From Caballeronia sp. INDeC2 (GTDB taxonomy: Bacteria > Pseudomonadota > Gammaproteobacteria > Burkholderiales > Burkholderiaceae), in assembly GCF_023631325.1 (NCBI RefSeq), contig NZ_JALQDG010000049.1, positions 143,206-207,205 on the forward strand: DNA of 64,000 nt, in the 5' to 3' direction. Below, piece by piece: positions 1-8,463 of this stretch. The notes beneath the pieces were generated by a model that did not search any database, was not told the origin of the DNA, and was given only the letters and a program-made list of their open reading frames with translations. The translations under genes were made by a program, and so were the position numbers. Positions within the stretch are counted from its first letter, which is position 1. Each line of letters begins with the position of its first letter.

Positions 1-189
1 AATCCACAGAGGTTTGACACCCTTCCTGCAGTAAGATTTGCCGTCGGCAATTTTCCCGGCAACGCCCGCCAGCAACAAAGGGGGAACATGGAGGACTCCG
101 ATGGCCAACGCGTCTTATATGCACCCGCTTTGACCGTTTTTTAAACTGATCAGAGTTCGGCTGAACCGAGCACGACTAAGGAGAGTTTG

Positions 190-1365
190 ATGGATGGTTT
201 AGGCGGATTGAATCAGACGCCAAACGGGGTCATCGTTGGGTTGCTGCAACTTTCTAAGGCTGACGTCACAACTTCGGACGACTTGCGTCATTCTGCCAAT
301 AGGCTGGCGTCATTTGTTCACGACGTAAAACGAGGGCGTCCAAATGTCGACATTATCGTCTTCCCCGAGTACTCCCTCAACGGTGCGTCGAAGAGTTTGA
401 GCGCGGAGCTTCAATGTTCATTAGATGGCCCTGAGATCGGCGTGCTTCGAGATGCTTGTTTGAAGGCGAACGTATGGGCATGCTTCTCGTTCATGGAACT
501 TAATCCGGGCGGCAACCCTTTCAACTCGGCGATTTTGGTAAGCAATGAAGGACAAATCTCCTTGCATTACCGCAAGCTTCACCCGTGGGTTCCGGCAGAG
601 CCATGGGCGCCGGGTGATTTAGGCATTCCAGTGTGCGAAGGACCCAAGGGTTGCAAAATTGCCGTGGTCATCTGCCACGATGGGATGTTTCCCGAGGTTG
701 CTCGTGAGTCAGCATACAAAGGGGCTGAGTTACTGATTCGGATCGCAGGTTATTCTTCGTCTCTGCGTCATCAATGGCATCTCACTGCGCAAGCCGATGC
801 ATTTTGCAACCTCATGTACACGGCAAGCGTTTGCGGAAGCTCCGCTTCGGGGCCCTTCGGTGGAATGGGTCAGGCCATTGTCGTCGGCTTCGATGGTGTA
901 CCAATCCGCTATGGCAGCGACAAGGAAAATGAACTGGTGACTGCTGAAATTCGGCCAGATTTAGTACGCGAAGCACGCCGTACGTGGGGTGCGGAAAACA
1001 ATATCTACCAACTTGCTCACAGGGGGTACGTAGCGGTTAGCGGTGGCGTCAGCGACTGTCCCTATACCTACATGCAAGACCTGGTCGGAGGACGGTACAA
1101 GCTGCCTTGGGAAGATGAAGTCATCGTAAAAGGTGGAGCATCGTCCGACACCCCTCTCCCAGACGTGGATGAAAATGCCGCGCTGATCATCGAAGCTACT
1201 AACGAAAATTTGCCGTGTACTCCGAATTGGTCACCCTTAGAAGCGCAGTGTGCTTCGGCACCGCGCGAGGACAAGCCGCTTCCGGTGGTCAGTGAGGCGA
1301 CTAGCTACGCCGAAGCTGGAGGGAACCTTCCGCCCGCGCCTACCGCACCTGCTTGCAGTTCCTAG
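190..1365 (+). CDS. amiF: Formamidase (aliphatic amidase, nitrilase superfamily)
   Basis: Cytoplasmic carbon-nitrogen hydrolase expected to split formamide into formate and ammonia. The nitrilase triad is visible: Glu60 (FPEYSLNG), Lys129 (YRKLHPWVP) and Cys162 (VICHDGMFPE), close to the Glu60-Lys133-Cys166 spacing known for AmiF. The block around YMQDLVGG/LPWEDEV is also typical of formamidases. At 391 residues it is longer than the usual 335-345 because of a roughly 60-residue Pro/Ala/Glu-rich tail with no visible domain. ATG 190 was chosen because AAGGAG at 178-183 sits six bases upstream; a TTG at 187 would be too close. No operon partner is visible; an IS remnant follows. Substrate could also be another short aliphatic amide. 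Confidence 0.82.
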   Translation: MDGLGGLNQTPNGVIVGLLQLSKADVTTSDDLRHSANRLASFVHDVKRGRPNVDIIVFPEYSLNGASKSLSAELQCSLDGPEIGVLRDACLKANVWACFSFMELNPGGNPFNSAILVSNEGQISLHYRKLHPWVPAEPWAPGDLGIPVCEGPKGCKIAVVICHDGMFPEVARESAYKGAELLIRIAGYSSSLRHQWHLTAQADAFCNLMYTASVCGSSASGPFGGMGQAIVVGFDGVPIRYGSDKENELVTAEIRPDLVREARRTWGAENNIYQLAHRGYVAVSGGVSDCPYTYMQDLVGGRYKLPWEDEVIVKGGASSDTPLPDVDENAALIIEATNENLPCTPNWSPLEAQCASAPREDKPLPVVSEATSYAEAGGNLPPAPTAPACSS

Positions 1366-1538
1366 ACGCGCCGTTGGCTAGTGTGGTTGCAGCGGCATTC
1401 GAGCGAATGCTTCGGAAAAACCAGTAAAAGAGGTCAAGATGCGATCGCTTAGCACGTTGCTGAAGTACCGACGGTTCATGTCATCGCGGAAGTGCCCTGA
1501 TGCGCTGATATTAGGCTCTCACTTGGCCATTGAAGATC

Positions 1539-1976
1539 ATGCGCGGCGCCGACACGTTCACCGAGAGTCTGTTTTGCCCGCGAAAGTTGGACGACTTCGT
1601 CTCGAAGTCGCATCCGTTGCGCTCGATCCGCGTGATGGCGAACGAAGCGCTGGCGAAGATGGTTCGACTGTTCGCCGGGATGTATGAAGCGCACACGAAG
1701 GGCGGGCGGCCGAGCATCGCGCCCGAGAAGTTGCTGCGAGCCATGCTGATCCAGATCCTCCACAGCGTCCGCTCGGAGCGGCAACTGATGGAGCAGGTTC
1801 AATATAACCTGCTTTTTCGCTGGTTCATCGGCCTGGAAATGGATGACGAGGTGTCGGTGCCCACGGTCTTCACGAAGAATGACGAGCGATTGATCAAGCA
1901 CCATGCAATCGTCGAATTCTTCAACGAAGTGGTGGCCCTCGCCGAGAAGAAGGATCTGCTCTCGGGCGAGCACTTC
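1539..1976 (+). pseudogene. IS5-family transposase, N-terminal remnant
   Basis: About 146 residues of the N-terminal part of an IS5-superfamily transposase (the DUF772-type region, with RGADTFTESLF, GGRPSIAPEKLLRAMLIQ, RSERQLMEQ and NLLFRWFIGLEMDD). The reading frame stays open but the homology stops at SGEHF, exactly where the catalytic SVDGT region should begin, and IS110-type sequence takes over. The rest of the transposase is not found on the other side, so this is a broken relic rather than a simple insertion. It cannot encode an active enzyme because all DDE residues lie in the missing part. Confidence 0.8.
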
Positions 1977-3236
1977 AGATGGTATGGACGCCTCCCGCCC
2001 GAGTTGGCGGGCCCCCTCCAGAAACGCGATGGGAACGCGCGTTTGGCCAGGCATAAAATGCTCCTGTGGAGGTTGCATCCCATCATCCAACGGAGGTCCC
2101 ACCATGAATGGCACCACGTACGCCGTCGATACGGCCAAGAATGTAATGCAGTTGCACTGGGTCGACGTCGAGACCGGCGAGATCCACCGCAAGAGACTCA
2201 GCAGGGCGAAATTCCTGGAGTTCTTCGCACGGTTGCAGCCCGTCCGCGTAGCCGTGGAGGCCTGCGGGGGAGCTCTTCATTGGGCACGTGCGTTGACCCC
2301 CATGGGGCATGCCGTCGAGTTACTGCCCGCTGGCCAGATCCGCGCCTTCGTCCGAGGCAATAAGGACGACATGGCCGACGCCCGCGCGTCCAGCCGCGCT
2401 ACGGATGCTTGAGCAACAACGCGCGGACATCGATGCGAGACTGCCGCCGCTAATGATGAGGCTGTTGACTGAGCAACTGAGATCGCTGCGCGAAATCGAC
2501 CACGACATCGAAGTGCTCGATGAGGAGATCGCCTCCGTGCAGCACAGCGTGGGGGCAGCGCAAACATTGCGAGAAGTGCCCGGAATCGGTGTGCTAGGCG
2601 CCACGGCGCTTGCGGCGGTATTGGGCAATGCAAGCGCGTGGCGCAATGGCCGCGATTTCGCCGCGAGCTTTGGACTGTGCCCCCGCCATACTGGTACCGG
2701 CGGCAAGGTGAAGATGGGCGGCATTAGCCGGCGCGGGGATCCCTATCTACGCACGTTGCTCATCGCTGGTGCGCGAGCTGTTGTAGCCAGAAAGAACTGT
2801 TCATCGTGGGTGCAGGCGTTGCTATCGCGAAGGCCAACAAACGTGGCCGTCGTTGCGCTGGCCAATAAACTGGCGCGAACGGCCTGGGCTTTGATCGCCC
2901 ATAACAGACGCTATGACGTGCAATGGCATCCGATCGCGCCTGCATGCCAACCCGACGTCAAGCCCGCAGCGGCGGCATAGGCCGCTGTGTGCAAGCACCG
3001 GGAGCGTCCACCCTCATGAACAACGAACGCGTCAAGCGCTGAACCGACGAACCGAGTGTGCGAGTGCAGTTGAGGAAATGATGGCAAGCGGTCAAGACCG
3101 TGGGTCGGCAAAGCCACGTCCACGCTTAGGCGCGCCATGTGCGCAGCCCGTACTTTAGGTAGGCACCGACCTCGCGAATGACCATCATAGCCAGCAGGCG
3201 GACGAGCTCCGGACTGCATGAACAGGCCGGATATAG
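1977..3236 (+). mobile_element. IS110-family (IS1111-like) element 1, decayed
   Basis: Spans from the end of the IS5 homology to the start of the next IS110 copy. A perfect hairpin (CCCGCC, 6-base loop, GGCGGG) lies near the left end, as expected for the subterminal repeats of the IS1111 group. The transposase is a pseudogene. About 250 bp of non-coding DNA follow it; in IS1111-group elements this right-end region carries the bridge RNA. Exact ends are inferred because IS110 elements lack simple terminal repeats and target duplications. Confidence 0.6.
2104..2980 (+). pseudogene. IS110-family transposase with internal deletion
   Basis: Starts with the DEDD domain (MNGTTYAVDTAKN, VAVEACGGALHWAR, NKDDMADARA). 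The frame is then lost near 2385-2400 and homology resumes directly at an Arg-Met-Leu-Glu-Gln-Gln coiled region in another frame, followed by the C-terminal transposase domain (VPGIGVLGATALAA, GISRRGDPYLRTLL, NVAVVALANKLARTAWAL). The segment of roughly 65-70 residues that normally joins the two halves is absent, so this is a deletion that also shifts the frame. The product cannot be functional. A good ribosome site (GGAGG) still precedes ATG 2104. Confidence 0.82.
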
Positions 3237-3339
3237 TGGAATGGCCTCGTCCCACCTTCGGTGGATGAACGCTAACGATCTCCATCAAAGTGCATGGCAG
3301 TATGAACACTCCCTGATCCACGAATGAGCGGAGGCCGTC

Positions 3340-4356
3340 ATGAGCGTCGCGTTGCTGAGCATCGATCTAGCCAAGAACATCTTCCAGCTGTACGGCGTTG
3401 ACGAGCGCGGCCATCCGGTATTGAGCCGGCGAGTCAGCCGCAACAGGCTCCTGGAAGCGGTTATCTGCCTGCCGTGCTGCCGCATTGTGATGGAAGCTTG
3501 TGGTGGAGCGCACTACTGGGCTCGGCGGTTCACCGCGATGGGGCATCAGGTCCAGATCATCGCCCCGCGATTCGTCAAGCCGTTCGTCAAATCCCAGAAG
3601 AATGATCGAAATGACGCGGAAGCGATTGTTGAAGCCGCATCTCGTCCGACGATGCGCTACGTTGCAGTCAACAGCGTTGAGCAGCAAGACATCCAGTCCA
3701 TGCACCGCATCCGCAGTCTTCTGATGCGAGACCGCATCGCGCAGATCAATCAGATTCGAGGCTTGCTGACTGAATACGGCGTGGTTATTGCGCAGACACC
3801 TCTCAAAGTGCGGACGCAACTTCCCACGATTATCGATGACGAGCACAACGAGCTGACAGGACTGACCCGAACAATGATGCGTGACATGTACGAGCGACTT
3901 GCCTTGCTCGATAAGCAGATCGCGAGGTATGACAGTCTGATCCAGCAAGCGCACAAGGCATCGCCCATAAGCAAGCGCCTCGAGAAGATCCGTGGTGTCG
4001 GACCGATGATCGCAACCGGCGTCATTGCCGCGGCCGGCAGTGCCTCCGAGTTCTCAAACGGTCGGCAGTTTGCAGCGTGGCTTGGCCTGACACCACGTCA
4101 ACACTCGTCAGGCGGCAGAGATCGTCTGTTCGGTATTACGAAGCGTGGTAACGGGTATCTGCGGATGCTGCTGGTACATGGTGCGCGATCGGTTGTCCAG
4201 CAAGCCGTAAGGCATACGGACAAACTCTCCCGATGGATACTCGAGGTTCAGGCGCGTCGCGGAACAAATGTCGCTGTCGTCGCACTCGCGAACAAGATTG
4301 CCAGAACGATCTGGGTGTTGCTCGCACGTGGTCAGGAGTACGCGCCGCCGGTATGA
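3340..4356 (+). CDS. IS110-family transposase (DEDD recombinase)
   Basis: Complete 338-residue IS110/IS1111 transposase. The N-terminal RuvC-like DEDD domain shows Asp9 (SIDLAKN), Glu52 (VMEACGGAHYW) and Asp89/Asp92 (KNDRNDAEAI). The C-terminal transposase_20 domain carries IRGVGPMIATGVIAA, AAWLGLTPRQHSSGG and GITKRGNGYLRMLL, and the catalytic serine known for this family lies in that domain. Length is usual for the group. GGAGG sits seven bases before ATG 3340. Enzymes of this family recombine the element with its target under guidance of a structured bridge RNA encoded in the element's own flank, so this copy could be mobile. Confidence 0.93.
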   Translation: MSVALLSIDLAKNIFQLYGVDERGHPVLSRRVSRNRLLEAVICLPCCRIVMEACGGAHYWARRFTAMGHQVQIIAPRFVKPFVKSQKNDRNDAEAIVEAASRPTMRYVAVNSVEQQDIQSMHRIRSLLMRDRIAQINQIRGLLTEYGVVIAQTPLKVRTQLPTIIDDEHNELTGLTRTMMRDMYERLALLDKQIARYDSLIQQAHKASPISKRLEKIRGVGPMIATGVIAAAGSASEFSNGRQFAAWLGLTPRQHSSGGRDRLFGITKRGNGYLRMLLVHGARSVVQQAVRHTDKLSRWILEVQARRGTNVAVVALANKIARTIWVLLARGQEYAPPV

Positions 4357-4565
4357 GCGGAATCCCGATCACATACTTTGTCGCTGCTTTACCTCTTCAT
4401 CGGTTGCACAAGGGATTTGATTCAATGGCAAAACAGGTCGGACCGTCGACGACAGAACCTGCGCGGACTTAGGGCTTTCGAAGCCGTGGATATATGAAGG
4501 AGTCGTCGGGCGAAATCCATTGGGGCCAGGCACAACCGTGCCATCAACAGGCCGAATGTATATAT
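4357..4565 (+). ncRNA. Candidate bridge-RNA region of IS110 element 2
   Basis: Non-coding right flank of the intact IS110 copy. In IS1111-group elements the RNA that pairs with both donor and target DNA is encoded here, downstream of the transposase. The length (about 200 nt) fits. I did not fold it and cannot point to its two loops, so the call rests on position and family knowledge only. Confidence 0.3.
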
Positions 4566-5411
4566 GCAATCCAGCACCTGCTCGCTGTGGATCAGATCAT
4601 TTGGCAAACGGGACGAGGCCATGTATAAGTCCGCAGTTGATCCGCTACCAGAATTTCCAAAACTTCCTTGCCACAAGGGAGGCGTCCATATAAGGGTTCT
4701 TCGTAGATATCCCTGCGTTGCTCTTGGATTGGAATTCTCACGGAAATATTGCCTGTGGATTTCGGAGTAAATATGCGCTTTTGAGGCCGTCTCATCGATG
4801 AGAGTATTTTTCCTGCTCTCAGACGTCAGCTAGTGTAGCGTCTATGGTCTCCATTTTAAACGCGGTCCAGCTGCTCCGGTATACCTCTGTGGTTTGACCC
4901 ACTTTACATTTGCGGGTTGCGAGCATATCGTCGGAAATTGCTGTCAGTCCCGTCAGAGCCCGAGACAATCGTCTTCCGGCGTGGAGGACCTAGAGGCTCC
5001 ATGTCAACGAATAAGTGCTTTGCAGCGTTGCCGACCATCGGATGGGCAAGACGCTTATCACTCGACAGATAATTGCAGTCACACTGGATTGCGGGGCGTT
5101 TACTGGCCAGGCTCACTTGGCGGGGTAATTTAGACGCTATTCCCGCCTCGACGATCGTACGGGACCCATGCATTCCGTCTTGAAATGCGCTTGCATAGTC
5201 CGGTAGCTTAATCGCGGCCGGGCCGCCGGGCCGCCGATTGACGCTGTGTCCCAATCGCGAGCGCAAATCGCCATTTCCGACGACCTCGACGCTAGAAAAA
5301 GCCATAATTGTTTGACTCGGCCTCTGGAGGCCAGTCAGCGTTGACTATGGCGGACCCGATCATCCCGAGTGTATTTGCTTCAAAATGGAGACTGTTTGCT
5401 AGGATAGCGCC
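4566..5411. other. 846-bp stretch without a recognisable gene
   Basis: No recognisable protein is encoded on either strand. A 133-codon leftward ORF (4904-5305) has no motif I know. A 10/11 match to the FadR-type operator TGGTNNNACCA (TGGTTTGACCC) lies at 4890-4900, about 510 bp before the GntR gene. A perfect GGCCT/AGGCC palindrome with CTGG centre lies near 5317-5330. The stretch probably holds decayed IS-flanking DNA plus the upstream region of the regulator gene. Confidence 0.4.
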
Positions 5412-6188
5412 ATGAGCGACTGCAAACAACTTGACCTAAAACGAACGTTGCACGACGACCGCGGGCCACTCGCACCGCTGCGGCCTGACCGTTCCCCGGT
5501 TAGCCATCATGCCGCAGAAGCCTTACAACAACTAATTCTCGACGGCGCGCTGCGTGCGGGCCAACGTCTCCCGTCGCAGCGAGATCTTGCGAACGAATTA
5601 GGCATAAGTCGAAATTCTCTGCGGGAGGCACTGACAGCACTTGAGACGCTCGGATACCTGCGGATCGTGCCAGGACGCGGCGTCTTCGTTCTGTCAGACG
5701 AAGAGCGTCACCGCTATACGAAGCGCAACGGGCAGTCTTCCGGCAAATATGGATTGAAGGAGATCTATCAATACCGTTACGCCACGGAAGGGATGGCAGC
5801 GATGCTGCTTGCGACTGTCGTGACAAGTGGGCAGATTTCAGAGTTACGGGCGCTTGTCAGTAAAATGCGCGCTGCGGGTGCTCAACAAAACATGTTCAAC
5901 TTCAGCGAGTATTCAATCGAATTCTATCTGTCGATAGTCCGATGGTCTGGGAATGGCGTTGCAATTGATGCAGCGGAACGATTGAAGTCGGAGATTGAGC
6001 GGAGTTGTCAAGCGGCTTTTTCCGACCATCGATTTGACTCGATCATCGGTTCGATGGAAGAGGTCGAGTCGATTATTAGCGCCCTCGCTGACCACGATCC
6101 GATCGAGACTCGTCGAGCGGTTGAATCACATATTCGTTACTCAGCTGAGCGGGCCGGAATTTCGATAGAATTAATGGATAAAAGCTAG
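5412..6188 (+). CDS. GntR-family regulator, FadR subfamily (FCD domain)
   Basis: 258-residue transcription factor. The winged helix-turn-helix spans residues ~30-95 (EALQQLILDGALRAGQRLPSQ, DLANELGISRNSLREALTAL, GYLRIVPGRGVFV). The helical FCD ligand domain follows at ~105-245, where metal-binding or effector-binding helices are expected. The ribosome site is AGGA at 5401-5404. The allA gene starts 11 bp after its stop, so the two are very likely co-transcribed, which points to control of ureide breakdown. FadR-type proteins bind palindromes of the form TGGTNNNACCA; matching sites occur upstream of the nearby symporter and aminohydrolase genes. Effector unknown; an allantoin-pathway intermediate is a reasonable guess. 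Confidence 0.88.
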   Translation: MSDCKQLDLKRTLHDDRGPLAPLRPDRSPVSHHAAEALQQLILDGALRAGQRLPSQRDLANELGISRNSLREALTALETLGYLRIVPGRGVFVLSDEERHRYTKRNGQSSGKYGLKEIYQYRYATEGMAAMLLATVVTSGQISELRALVSKMRAAGAQQNMFNFSEYSIEFYLSIVRWSGNGVAIDAAERLKSEIERSCQAAFSDHRFDSIIGSMEEVESIISALADHDPIETRRAVESHIRYSAERAGISIELMDKS

Positions 6189-6198
6189 GAGGTGAGAA

Positions 6199-6702
6199 AT
6201 GCTCCAACATCGGTTGCAAATTCGACCACTGACAGATGACGGTTTTGCGCCATTTGGGGAAGTAATATCGCGAGATGGAAAACAAAGCTTTCGGTTGAAT
6301 GAGGGGATGGCCAAGCGATTTCACGATTTGGCGAACATTGACGTTAACAGAGAAAGCGGGCGTCCCGCCGTCAGCATTCTGCACGCGCGCCCGAACCAGT
6401 TTCCGTTAGTGATAAAATTCGTTCAGCAGTTCGTGCTTTCTAGTCAAGCTTTTATACCTTTAACCGAGAGTCCATTTATCACCGTCGTTGCCGTCGACAA
6501 ATATGATGGCACGCCAGGAGAACTAAAAGCGTTTATCAGCGATGGAAAGCAAGGGATAAATTATAGAATAGGTGTCTGGCATCATACGTTGATTGTGCCT
6601 GATAAAGATGCTGAATTTCTTGTAATTGATCGCGCCGGCCCCGGAAGAAATTGCAACGAATTTTGGTTTGACGAGAGGGATCGGCCGATTTTGACGCGTT
6701 AG
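6199..6702 (+). CDS. allA: Ureidoglycolate lyase
   Basis: 167-residue AllA-family protein (cupin-like fold, usual length 160-170). It would convert (S)-ureidoglycolate to glyoxylate and urea, the last carbon-releasing step of allantoin breakdown. Visible family blocks are LTDDGFAPFGEVIS near the N-terminus, a central SILHARPNQFPL and HHTLIVPDKDAEFLVIDR near the C-terminus. A strong Shine-Dalgarno (AGGAGGTGAG) precedes ATG 6199. It lies 11 bp behind the FadR-type regulator gene on the same strand. Base composition is lower in GC than the 10-28 kb island. Confidence 0.9.
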   Translation: MLQHRLQIRPLTDDGFAPFGEVISRDGKQSFRLNEGMAKRFHDLANIDVNRESGRPAVSILHARPNQFPLVIKFVQQFVLSSQAFIPLTESPFITVVAVDKYDGTPGELKAFISDGKQGINYRIGVWHHTLIVPDKDAEFLVIDRAGPGRNCNEFWFDERDRPILTR

Positions 6703-6798
6703 CGCTTTTGTGACCCTAGGTTAGGAGCGAGCCGAAATGTGCCGTGTTTATTGAAGAACAATGTCGCTGCGTCGGCGCGCGAGAACAAGAAAAATTCA

Positions 6799-6830
6799 TC
6801 TGAGATGCGGTATAAAATTTGCATCTCAGA
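6799..6830 (-). terminator. Hairpin terminator behind the DctA-type gene
   Basis: Perfect 10-bp inverted repeat, TCTGAGATGC at 6799-6808 and GCATCTCAGA at 6821-6830, with a 12-base AT-rich loop. Read leftward, the stem is followed by a T-run (the RNA strand of AAGAAAAATT), as in a Rho-independent terminator. It lies about 75 bp beyond the stop of the leftward symporter gene and also separates it from convergent allA. Confidence 0.6.
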
Positions 6831-6905
6831 CGAGCCAAAATGGGTGAGGTTTCGGTGATAGGGAAAGTTGGCTGCGCAGCCAGACATAAGAAACTAGCCC
6901 AGCGC

Positions 6906-8210
6906 TTAAGCCCTGCGTTCAAGAGAGCTCATGTCGATCTCTTTAGCCTGAAAAATATCCTCTCCGTTCAAAACCCTGCGAGCTCTCGCGAGATCAAGTT
7001 GTCCTTCCCAAGCGCCGATCGCGACGGCACCCACGCAGTTTCCAATCAAGTTGAGTGCGACCCGGAAAAATCCCATAAGCTTGTCCACCGACAAAATCAG
7101 TGCTATGCCAATAACGGGTATGGATGGAATAGCAGTCAGTGTCGCGGCGAGAACGACAGTAGCCGACCCTGGAATTCCGTGGGCGCCTTTCGAAGTTAGT
7201 AGCGACACTGCCAAGATAAGAGCGAGCGTTCCGCTATCTAAAGGCGTGTTCGTAGCTTGCGCAATAAATATTGTTGCGCAGGTTAGCCAAATCGAGAAGC
7301 CGTCCAAATTGAACGTGTAACCGGTGGGAATCACCAATCCGACGGTGGTCTCTTTTATTCCAAGGTGCTGCAATTTTGCCATGACCATCGGCATAACAGC
7401 ATCGGACGAGCTTGAGCCAAGTGCAATCAACACCTCGCTCTTTAGATAGATAATGAACTTTAAGAGATTTAGGCCGCAGATTCTCATTACAAGACCTAGG
7501 ACCACAAAGAGGAACAACGCACATGCAGCATAATACGTCAACACAAGTTGTCCTAATTGCTGAATCGTGCCAAATCCGAAGTTCCCGACGGTAAATGCGA
7601 CCGCACCAAACACGCCCAACGGCGAAAGTCGAACAATAAGCCCTACGATACGAAAAAGTACATCGGAAACGCTTTCAATCAACGCCCCAACAGGTCGGCC
7701 TTTCTTCCCCGTTAATTGAATTGCGCATCCGAAGAGGACCGCGAGAAGTAATACTTGTAAAATATCGCCTTTTGCGAATGCCGAAAGAAACGTCGACGGA
7801 ATGATGTTGAGCAAGAATCCTTTAACATCCGTTGCATGCGATACATTGCCGACGAAACTTTGGATTGATCTGGGGTCTAGCCTCGAAAGATCAACATTCA
7901 TCCCAGTTCCCGGCTTAAGCTGGAAGGTGACGACTACGCCAATCAACAAGGCGATCGTTGTAATTGCTTCGAAATAGAGAATGGTTTTAAGCGCTACTCT
8001 CCCCGCCGTTTTTAGGTCACCCGCATGTAGGATTCCGTTGATGACGAAGCAGAAGACAATAGGAGCCAACATCATTTTAATAAGCTTGATGAATCCTTCC
8101 GCGAGTGGGAGCAGATGCACTGCGGCGCCGGGCCAAAGAAAGCCGAGCAACGCGCCTCCAATAAAACCCAGTAACACTTGAACGTGTAACTTCTTGAGGT
8201 ATTTAAGCAC
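6906..8210 (-). CDS. DctA-type dicarboxylate/organic-acid:cation symporter
   Basis: 434-residue inner-membrane transporter of the DAACS (sodium/proton:dicarboxylate) family, typical length. Hallmarks are the N-terminal membrane helix LHVQVLLGFIGGALLGFLWP, the serine-rich re-entrant loop (ALGSSSSDAVMP), the GYTFNLDGFSIWLT motif and the second hairpin SKGAHGIPGSATVV. The start is GTG 8210 with GAGAG a few bases upstream. It lies between allA and allE in a ureide locus, so its substrate could be a pathway acid such as allantoate, ureidoglycolate or glyoxylate-derived acids rather than succinate; this is inference from context. A near-perfect FadR-type palindrome at 8243-8255 lies just upstream. 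Confidence 0.88.
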   Translation of the reverse strand: MLKYLKKLHVQVLLGFIGGALLGFLWPGAAVHLLPLAEGFIKLIKMMLAPIVFCFVINGILHAGDLKTAGRVALKTILYFEAITTIALLIGVVVTFQLKPGTGMNVDLSRLDPRSIQSFVGNVSHATDVKGFLLNIIPSTFLSAFAKGDILQVLLLAVLFGCAIQLTGKKGRPVGALIESVSDVLFRIVGLIVRLSPLGVFGAVAFTVGNFGFGTIQQLGQLVLTYYAACALFLFVVLGLVMRICGLNLLKFIIYLKSEVLIALGSSSSDAVMPMVMAKLQHLGIKETTVGLVIPTGYTFNLDGFSIWLTCATIFIAQATNTPLDSGTLALILAVSLLTSKGAHGIPGSATVVLAATLTAIPSIPVIGIALILSVDKLMGFFRVALNLIGNCVGAVAIGAWEGQLDLARARRVLNGEDIFQAKEIDMSSLERRA

Positions 8211-8242
8211 GATTCTCTCGCTATAACAGTTCGTATTTCATT

Positions 8243-8255
8243 GTGGGCTAACCAC
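8243..8255. promoter_or_regulatory. Candidate FadR/GntR operator upstream of the symporter
   Basis: The palindrome GTGGGCTAACCAC matches 10 of 11 positions of TGGTNNNACCA and starts 33 bp upstream of the GTG start of the DctA-type gene. It is a plausible target of the regulator encoded at 5412-6188. Assignment is by consensus only. Confidence 0.4.
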
Positions 8256-8463
8256 GAAGAGTTGAGGGTTGATGCCTTTTTTATTTGGGGTCCTCGCGTT
8301 CTGGCATTAATTTTTCAACGTCGAGGGAGGTCACGATGAGCGCGCCCGCACTTCGCGTTCCGTTCACGAAAGAACTGGCGCGCTATTCTGTCCTCCGCTT
8401 GAACTGCGCGTTCCCGATTCCGCTACGCTGATGGGAAATGGCATTCCCGTTTGGCGTATCGGC

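Larger units (their letters stand above)
3237..4565 (+). mobile_element. IS110-family (IS1111-like) element 2, apparently intact
   Basis: Directly abuts element 1. The left end is placed just before a short perfect hairpin (CCACC-TTC-GGTGG at about 3252-3264), about 100 bp upstream of the transposase; the right end is placed in the AT-rich stretch near 4555-4565, about 200 bp after the stop. Both boundaries are estimates from typical element layout, not from repeats. The transposase is full length. Confidence 0.6.

Noticed and set aside
1..4905. Similar words CCACAGAGGTTTGAC (near 4-18) and CCTCTGTGGTTTGAC (near 4884-4898), considered as ends of a larger composite element
   Set aside because: Part of the word is inverted and part direct, so it is not a proper inverted or direct repeat. 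Probably chance.
4904..5305. 133-codon leftward ORF
   Set aside because: No motif, no ribosome site and no operon partner; kept only as part of the described gap.
8336..8431. 31-codon ORF with a strong Shine-Dalgarno (GGGAGGTCACG) between the symporter and allE
   Set aside because: Very short with no recognisable motif. A shifted frame continues for about 25 codons, so it may be the beheaded start of a lost gene, but this cannot be supported.
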